Below, piece after piece: positions 45,431-49,977 of a stretch of DNA of 49,977 nucleotides. Each line of letters starts with the position of its first letter. Position 1 is the stretch's first letter. The stretch comes from Streptomyces populi (GTDB lineage: Bacteria; Actinomycetota; Actinomycetes; Streptomycetales; Streptomycetaceae). The notes under the pieces were generated by a model. That model was not told the DNA's origin and did not search any database. It was given only the letters and a program-made list of their open reading frames with translations. Position numbers and translations under genes: made by a program. Location: NCBI RefSeq assembly GCF_002911015.1, contig NZ_KZ626900.1, positions 1 through 49,977 of the forward strand. Direction: 5' to 3'.

Positions 45431-46570
45431 TCAGCCGCGGCCCGGGCCCGTGCGGGGTGGTTCGTGGGTGTGGCGGGCGTGGGGGCGGGCCGCCACCGCG
45501 TCCGGCTCCGGACGGCCCGCGCGCGGACCCTGCCCGGGGAGCGGCACCGCCTCGGCGGTGTTGACGCGGGGCAGCGCGTAGGGGTGCTGTTCGGCCAGCC
45601 AGCGGATCATCTGCTCGCGGACCGTGACCCGTACCGTCCAGATGTCGTCCGCGTCCTTCGCGGTGACCAGGGCGCGCACCTGCATGGTGTTGGGCGTCGA
45701 GTCGGTGACGGCGAGGCCGTAGTCGCGGCCGTCCCAGGCCGGGCACTCGCGCAGGATGTCGCGCAGCTTCCCGCGCATCGCCTCCACCGGGGCGGAGTGG
45801 TCGAGGTGCAGGAAGACGATGCCGGTCATCTGGGGCGTGCCGCGCGACCAGTTCTCGAACGGCTTGGAGGTGAAGTACGAGACCGGCATGGTGATCCGGC
45901 GCTCGTCCCACGTCCGCACCGTCAGGAACGTCAGGGTGATCTCCTCGACGGTGCCCCACTCGCCGTCGACCACCACGGTGTCGCCGAGCCGGACCATGTC
46001 GCCGAAGGCGATCTGTAGTCCGGCGAACAGGTTCGAGAGGGTGGACTGGGCGGCGACACCGGCGACGATGCCGAGGATCCCTGCCGAGGCCAGCAGCGAG
46101 GCGCCGGCCGCGCGCATCGCGGGGAAGGTGAGCAGCATCGCGGCGGCCGCGACGACGCCGACGACCGCGGTGACCACCCGCTGGATCAGCGTGACCTGGG
46201 TGCGGACCCGGCGGATCCGGGCCGGATCGCGGTGCGCGTGCGCGTAGCGGTTGTACGAGGTCTCGACGACCGCCGTGGCGATGCCCACCACCAGCCAGGC
46301 GGCCGCGCCGATGAGGATCAGGGTGAGTGTCCGGCCGATGCCGATCCGATGATCGACCAGTAGCTTCGCCTGGTCGTAGGAGCCTCTGAGCAGGGCCGCG
46401 AACAGGACCAGCTGGAAGGGGACACGGCCGCGGCGGAGCAGGCCCCACAGGGAGGTCTCGCTGTGCCGGTCGGCAGCCCGGCGCAACAGACGGTCCACGG
46501 ACCATCCGATGAGCAGGGTGAGCACGACCGAGCCACCGACGACGATCACCGGGCGCAGTACGTTCTCCAT
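45431..46570 (-). CDS. MscS-type mechanosensitive channel
   Basis: 379 aa. Four membrane spans lie in the first 180 residues; the pore helix region is SLLASAGILGIVAGVAAQSTLSNLFAGLQIAF, followed by the MscS beta domain DMVRLGDTVVVDGEWGTVEEITLTFLTVRTWDERRITMPVSYF and the C-terminal alpha/beta domain. The last 40 residues are a disordered Pro/Arg/His tail. It releases solutes under membrane tension during osmotic downshock. Confidence 0.93.
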   Translation of the reverse strand: MENVLRPVIVVGGSVVLTLLIGWSVDRLLRRAADRHSETSLWGLLRRGRVPFQLVLFAALLRGSYDQAKLLVDHRIGIGRTLTLILIGAAAWLVVGIATAVVETSYNRYAHAHRDPARIRRVRTQVTLIQRVVTAVVGVVAAAAMLLTFPAMRAAGASLLASAGILGIVAGVAAQSTLSNLFAGLQIAFGDMVRLGDTVVVDGEWGTVEEITLTFLTVRTWDERRITMPVSYFTSKPFENWSRGTPQMTGIVFLHLDHSAPVEAMRGKLRDILRECPAWDGRDYGLAVTDSTPNTMQVRALVTAKDADDIWTVRVTVREQMIRWLAEQHPYALPRVNTAEAVPLPGQGPRAGRPEPDAVAARPHARHTHEPPRTGPGRG

Positions 46571-46660
46571 GCCTGAGAAGCTAACCGGCCATCGACGTCA
46601 TGAACATGTGTTCTCGGGACGGAACGGGGTATCCCAGGAACCCGCTCCCGGGCTGGCACC

Positions 46661-47239
46661 ATGGAGTCCATGAACATCATGCTCTTTCACTCGACCTACG
46701 GTCTCCGGCCGGCGGTGCGCGCGGCGGCGGACCGGCTGCGGGCCGCGGGACACGAGGTGTGGACCCCCGACCTCTTCGAGGGGCACACCTTCGAGACCGT
46801 CGAGGAGGGCATGGCCTTCAGTGACGGGATCGGCAAGGACGAGCTGCTCAAGCGGGCGGTCCTCGCCGCCGCGCCCTACTCCGAGCGAGGCCTGGTCTAC
46901 GCGGGCTTCTCCCTCGGCGCCTCGATCGGGCAGACCCTGGCCCTCGGCGACGAGAAGGCCCGCGGACTGCTCCTGCTGCACGGCACGTCGGACATCGCGG
47001 AGAGCGCGTCGGTGGACGAACTGCCGGTCCAGCTGCACGTCGCCGAGCCCGACCAGTTCGAGACGGACGACTGGCTGAGCGCCTGGTATCTCCAGATGCA
47101 GAGGACCGGAGCCGACGTGGAGATCTACCGGTACCCGGGCGCGGGGCACGTCTACACCGACCCGGACCTTCCCGACTACGACGCCGAGGCGGCCGAGGCC
47201 ACATGGAAGGTGGCACTCGGCTTCCTCGACACGCTGTAG
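46661..47239 (+). CDS. Dienelactone-hydrolase-like alpha/beta hydrolase
   Basis: 192 aa. The start is ATG 46661 or 46670 (MNIMLFHS); GGAG precedes the second one by 4 nt. The nucleophile elbow is GFSLGAS, so the usual Cys of dienelactone hydrolases is replaced by Ser; the catalytic His is in GAGHVYTDPDLP. It is about 40 residues shorter than typical DLH enzymes. The substrate is unknown. It ends 9 bp from the convergent phoD gene. Confidence 0.82.
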   Translation: MESMNIMLFHSTYGLRPAVRAAADRLRAAGHEVWTPDLFEGHTFETVEEGMAFSDGIGKDELLKRAVLAAAPYSERGLVYAGFSLGASIGQTLALGDEKARGLLLLHGTSDIAESASVDELPVQLHVAEPDQFETDDWLSAWYLQMQRTGADVEIYRYPGAGHVYTDPDLPDYDAEAAEATWKVALGFLDTL

Positions 47240-47248
47240 CCCCGGGAC

Positions 47249-48919
47249 CTACACCGGGTCGTACGTCCGCTCCACCGTCTGCGTGCCGCTGCGCGTGCGG
47301 TACGAACGGGCCCAGGACGAGGTCGCGTTCGGGTCCGTGCGGTCGGAGGTCACGTAGTAGTCCATCTGCGCGCGGTCGGCGGTGATGTCCAGGACGCCGT
47401 AGCCGTGGCGGTCGGTGTCGACCCAGTGGACATGGCGGTTGGCCGCGCGGATGACCGGGGAGGCGACCGCCGAGACGACGCCCTCGGGGACCTTGACGAT
47501 GTCGTCGAGGTTGTCGGAGGTCATCGAGGTGACCACGAACTCCGTGGCGGCGGAGGCGGACAGCGGGTACGTACCGGCGTCCACCGGCACGTCGTTGGCC
47601 CAGGCCATGTGGATGTCGCCGGTCAGGAAGACCGTGTTGCGGATGGCGTTGGAGCGCAGGTGCGCGAGCAGTTCGCGGCGGTCGTCGGTGTAGCCGTCCC
47701 ACTGGTCGGTGTTGACGGCGATGCCCTCCTGCGGCAGCCCGAGGAGCTTGGCGAGCGGCTTGAGCAGGTCGGCGGAGAGGGAGCCCACCGCGAACGGCGA
47801 GATCATCACCGAGTTGCCGACCAGACGCCAGGTGGTGTCCGAGGCCTTGAGCCCGGACTTCAGCCAGTCGAGCTGGGCGCGGCCGGTGATCGTGCGGTTG
47901 GGGTCGTCGACCGATCCGCTGGCGGTGGACGCCTGCTGGGAGCGGAAGGAGCGCAGGTCGAGCAGCGCGAGGTCGGCGAGCTTGCCGAAGCGCAGCCTGC
48001 GGTAGGTGGTGCCCGCGATGGCCGGGCGGACCGGCATCCACTCGAAGTAGGCCTGCTTCGCGGCCGCCTGACGGTCCGACCAGGCCCCCTCGGCACCCTC
48101 GGTGTGATTGGTCGCGCCGCCTGACCAGGAGTTGTCGGCGAACTCGTGGTCGTCCCAGATCGCGACGACCGGCGCCTTGTGGTGCAGGGCCTGGAGGTCG
48201 GGGTCGGTCTTGTAACGGCCGTGCCGGGTGCGGTAGTCGGCGAGGGTGAGGATCTCGTTGGCGGGGGCGTGCGGCCGTACGACCGTGCCGCGGGCCGCGT
48301 ACTCGCCGGACTTGTACTCGTAGATGTAGTCGCCGAGGTGCAGCCAGGCGTCGAGGTCGTTGCGCGCCGCGAGGTGGCGGTACGCCGAGAAGTAGCCGGC
48401 CTCCCAGTTGGCGCAGGAGACCACGCCGAAGCGCAGACCGGCCACGGAGGCGTCGGCGGCCGGGGTGGTGCGGGTGCGGGCGACGGGGGAGTCGGTGCCG
48501 CCCGCGGAAAAGCGGAACCAGTAGTCGGTGGCGGGTTCCAGACCGCGGATGTCCGCCTTGACGGTGTGGTCGGAGGCGGCCGTGGCGGTGGTGGAGCCCT
48601 TGGCGACGATGCTGGTGAACGCCTTGTCCTGGGCGACGACCCAGCCGACCTCGGTGTCCGGGCCGAGGCCGGAGCCCGGTATCGCCTCCGGGACCGGGGT
48701 CACCCGGGTCCACAACAGGATGCCGTCGGGCAGCGGGTCACCGGAGGCGACGCCGTGCAGGAAGGCCGGCGTACCCGTGGCGGCCCGCGCGGGCAGGGCG
48801 GCGGCCAGGGGGCCGGCCAGGACAGCGGTCGCCGCCGCGGCCTTGACGACCGAACGGCGGCGGGGGGAGAGGGAATGGACACCCTCGGACGGTGTGGAGG
48901 CTCTGTATCGACTGGTCAC
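47249..48919 (-). CDS. phoD: Tat-exported alkaline phosphatase PhoD
   Basis: 556 aa from a GTG. A twin-arginine signal peptide (SPRRRSVVKAAAATAVLAGPLAAALPARA, residues 18-46) sends it across the membrane folded. The N-terminal PhoD domain is followed by the metallophosphatase core with the PhoD metal ligands: VSCANWEAGYF (Cys), HLGDYIYEY (Asp), WDDHEFADN and TGDIHMAWAND. It releases phosphate from phosphodiesters and monoesters. A PHO-box-like promoter precedes it; phoD is a known PhoP target in S. coelicolor. Confidence 0.95.
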   Translation of the reverse strand: MTSRYRASTPSEGVHSLSPRRRSVVKAAAATAVLAGPLAAALPARAATGTPAFLHGVASGDPLPDGILLWTRVTPVPEAIPGSGLGPDTEVGWVVAQDKAFTSIVAKGSTTATAASDHTVKADIRGLEPATDYWFRFSAGGTDSPVARTRTTPAADASVAGLRFGVVSCANWEAGYFSAYRHLAARNDLDAWLHLGDYIYEYKSGEYAARGTVVRPHAPANEILTLADYRTRHGRYKTDPDLQALHHKAPVVAIWDDHEFADNSWSGGATNHTEGAEGAWSDRQAAAKQAYFEWMPVRPAIAGTTYRRLRFGKLADLALLDLRSFRSQQASTASGSVDDPNRTITGRAQLDWLKSGLKASDTTWRLVGNSVMISPFAVGSLSADLLKPLAKLLGLPQEGIAVNTDQWDGYTDDRRELLAHLRSNAIRNTVFLTGDIHMAWANDVPVDAGTYPLSASAATEFVVTSMTSDNLDDIVKVPEGVVSAVASPVIRAANRHVHWVDTDRHGYGVLDITADRAQMDYYVTSDRTDPNATSSWARSYRTRSGTQTVERTYDPV

Positions 48920-48927
48920 GGCGCATC

Positions 48928-48975
48928 AGATTACTGATCGGTACGTCATGCGCGCGCGTGAACTCCCAAGTGTGC
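48928..48975 (-). promoter_or_regulatory. phoD promoter with PHO-box-like repeats
   Basis: On the minus strand TAATCT (48933-48928) ends 8 nt before the GTG. Upstream, GCACACTTGGG (48975-48965) and GTTCACGCGCG (48963-48953) are spaced 12 nt apart and match the 11-bp Streptomyces PHO unit G-T/G-T-C-A-Y-Y-Y-R-S-G with two and one mismatches. They overlay the -35 position, which lacks a consensus. Confidence 0.5.
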
Positions 48976-49222
48976 CCATTGTTCGGTTCGGGTTCCTGAG
49001 AATTTCAGGTCGACGCGGAGCTTGCGCGAGGTGCCGTTCCGGACGGTCGATGGCGCACTGACCAGCGTCATGAGAGTCGCCCTACGGCGTACGGGGCTCG
49101 TGGCCGGGGGGCCGACGGTGGCCGGACAGCCGCGAGATCGTCCGCTCCATCACCCACCTGCGGCGGCCCGGCCGCTCGCCGGACTCGATGCCTTTGCGGG
49201 CGATGCGCCGGCCCCATTACGA
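48976..49222. other. Non-coding gap upstream of phoD
   Basis: With the neighbouring elements it makes a gap of about 390 bp between phoD and the small secreted protein gene. The open frames here lack codon bias or recognisable residues. Nothing else was seen. Confidence 0.5.
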
Positions 49223-49270
49223 CGAAGCGCCCTCTCGGACCCGTTGAAGGAATCCCGAGGGGGCGTTTCG
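49223..49270. terminator. Imperfect terminator hairpin
   Basis: CGAAGCGCCCTCTCGG at 49223-49238 pairs, with two mismatches, with CCGAGGGGGCGTTTCG at 49255-49270. It lies 43 bp past the stop of the small secreted protein gene on the minus strand. Confidence 0.6.
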
Positions 49271-49313
49271 AACGATCGCGGGACCGGCCGATGTCAGCCG
49301 ACCCGGACGCCGG

Positions 49314-49658
49314 TCAGCAGTGCTTCACCGTGCCCGACTTGAGAGCCAGGTGTCCGTTGTAGATCCATCCCTCGTTCACGCGGACCCACTGGTTGCCGTG
49401 GCTGTTGACGGTGAAGCACCAGGCGTTCAGGTTGTGGCCCGGCGCCATGCTCATCACCGCCGTACAGTCCGACGCGGGCTCCTTGTACGCCGTCGCGCCG
49501 CCCACGACCACGACGACCCCGTTGGATATGTTGCTCGCCGACACGTGATCGCAGGCTGCGGCAGCCGCCGTGCCCGCGGTCGCCACGTTCGCCGCGACGC
49601 CGCTCACGGCCAGCGCGGTCGCCCCCAGTACCCCCGCCAGCTTCTTGTGGAATCCCAT
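49314..49658 (-). CDS. Small secreted SH3-like protein
   Basis: 114 aa from the ATG at 49658, preceded by GGGGA. A Sec signal peptide (HKK, then LAGVLGATALAVSGVAANVATAGTAAAAA) gives a mature protein of about 80 residues with four cysteines, likely two disulfides. The end, WVRVNEGWIYNGHLALKSG, resembles the last strands of bacterial SH3 domains, which often bind cell wall. The function is unknown. Confidence 0.78.
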   Translation of the reverse strand: MGFHKKLAGVLGATALAVSGVAANVATAGTAAAAACDHVSASNISNGVVVVVGGATAYKEPASDCTAVMSMAPGHNLNAWCFTVNSHGNQWVRVNEGWIYNGHLALKSGTVKHC

Positions 49659-49977
49659 GTGCATCCCCGTTCTCTTACCAAGATCGTCTTGCGAACCTTG
49701 ATTCAATCGGCTGCCGATGGAGCCCACCACAGGGTTTCTGGAAAACATCTGGCCGAAATGTTTCCTGGCGGGAGCGCGATTTCCGCGTCGCGATTTCCGC
49801 CGGGGGAGCGACTTCGTCGTCCCGGGGCGGACGGCCGGGACGGTCGGAGCCCGGGATCCGGCCGTTGTGAAAGAGGTGCGGAAGAAGTCGACGAAGATCT
49901 GGTGGTCGAAGCGGGCGCGGGCACCGCAGGAGCGGGCGAACTCCACCGACTGCGCGGCGAAGCCGTTCTCGTCGTTC
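49659..49977. other. Upstream region of the SH3-like gene; coding-like fragment at window edge
   Basis: From 49977 to about 49860 the minus strand reads NDENGFAAQSVEFARSCGARARFDHQIFVDFFRTS with strong GC third-position bias, then bias is lost but no stop occurs before the SH3-like gene. It may be the decayed or frameshifted end of a gene beyond the window. The palindrome CAAGA-TCG-TCTTG near 49679-49691 may be an operator. Confidence 0.35.

Noticed and set aside
49022..49342. A 106-codon plus-strand frame downstream of phoD's promoter
   Set aside because: No codon bias or domain; it runs through a terminator hairpin and into the opposing secreted protein gene.

Overview
This window looks like a Streptomyces chromosome (or a very close relative). 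The DNA is very GC-rich (roughly 70 percent or more), third codon positions are almost always G or C, GTG starts are frequent, and gene content and order match the conserved division and cell wall (dcw) neighbourhood of the genus. The cluster lacks mraZ, ftsA, ddl and murC and ends ftsZ-ylmD-ylmE-sepF-ylmG-divIVA-ileS, as in Streptomyces. No tRNA, rRNA, CRISPR array, insertion sequence or prophage was seen.

Layout. Positions 1-2.9 kb hold the end of an unknown gene, thiE, metF (apparently leaderless) and a membrane protein with a long Tyr/Gln/Gly-rich tail. From 3.0 to 9.3 kb everything is on the minus strand: a phytoene-desaturase-like flavoprotein with a DUF4126 membrane protein, then an operon of a degenerate ABC ATPase, a YhgE/Pip membrane protein and a TetR regulator, with a TetR-type operator in front of it. 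From 9.5 to 11.7 kb are a SAV_6107-type HEPN protein, a SAM methyltransferase and a DUF3040 membrane protein, closed by a perfect 26-bp-arm terminator. From 12.0 to 17.6 kb on the minus strand are a MoxR ATPase / DUF58 / transglutaminase operon with overlapping genes, and a beta carbonic anhydrase.

The core, 17.8-36.1 kb, is the dcw cluster on the plus strand: rsmH, ftsL, ftsI, murE, murF, mraY, murD, ftsW, murG, ftsQ, ftsZ, ylmD (pgeF), ylmE, sepF, ylmG, divIVA. These genes make lipid II (murE, murF, mraY, murD, murG), polymerise and cross-link septal peptidoglycan (ftsW, ftsI), build and anchor the Z-ring (ftsZ, sepF, ftsQ, ftsL, ylmG) and direct polar growth (divIVA). Many junctions overlap (ATGA or GTGA), pointing to translational coupling. 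ftsZ has its own promoter region with GACAC/GTGTC motifs like those bound by WhiA.

Beyond the cluster, ileS (minus strand) carries an upstream T-box leader with an ATC specifier and a hairpin that can hide the Shine-Dalgarno sequence. On the plus strand follow a DksA/TraR zinc-finger protein with a histone-H1-like tail, lspA, an RluD-type pseudouridine synthase, a GNAT acetyltransferase and a Na+/H+ antiporter. The right end holds an MscS channel, a dienelactone-hydrolase-like protein, a Tat-exported PhoD phosphatase with a PHO-box-like promoter, and a small secreted SH3-like protein.

The most interesting items are the degenerate ABC/YhgE/TetR module with its operator, the HEPN protein with an intact R-x4-H motif, the ileS T-box, the ftsZ control region, micro-ORFs fitted into dcw junctions, and repeat expansions in DivIVA and the Tyr/Gln-rich membrane protein. 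All functional calls rest on reading the sequence and recalling family motifs; no database search was run.
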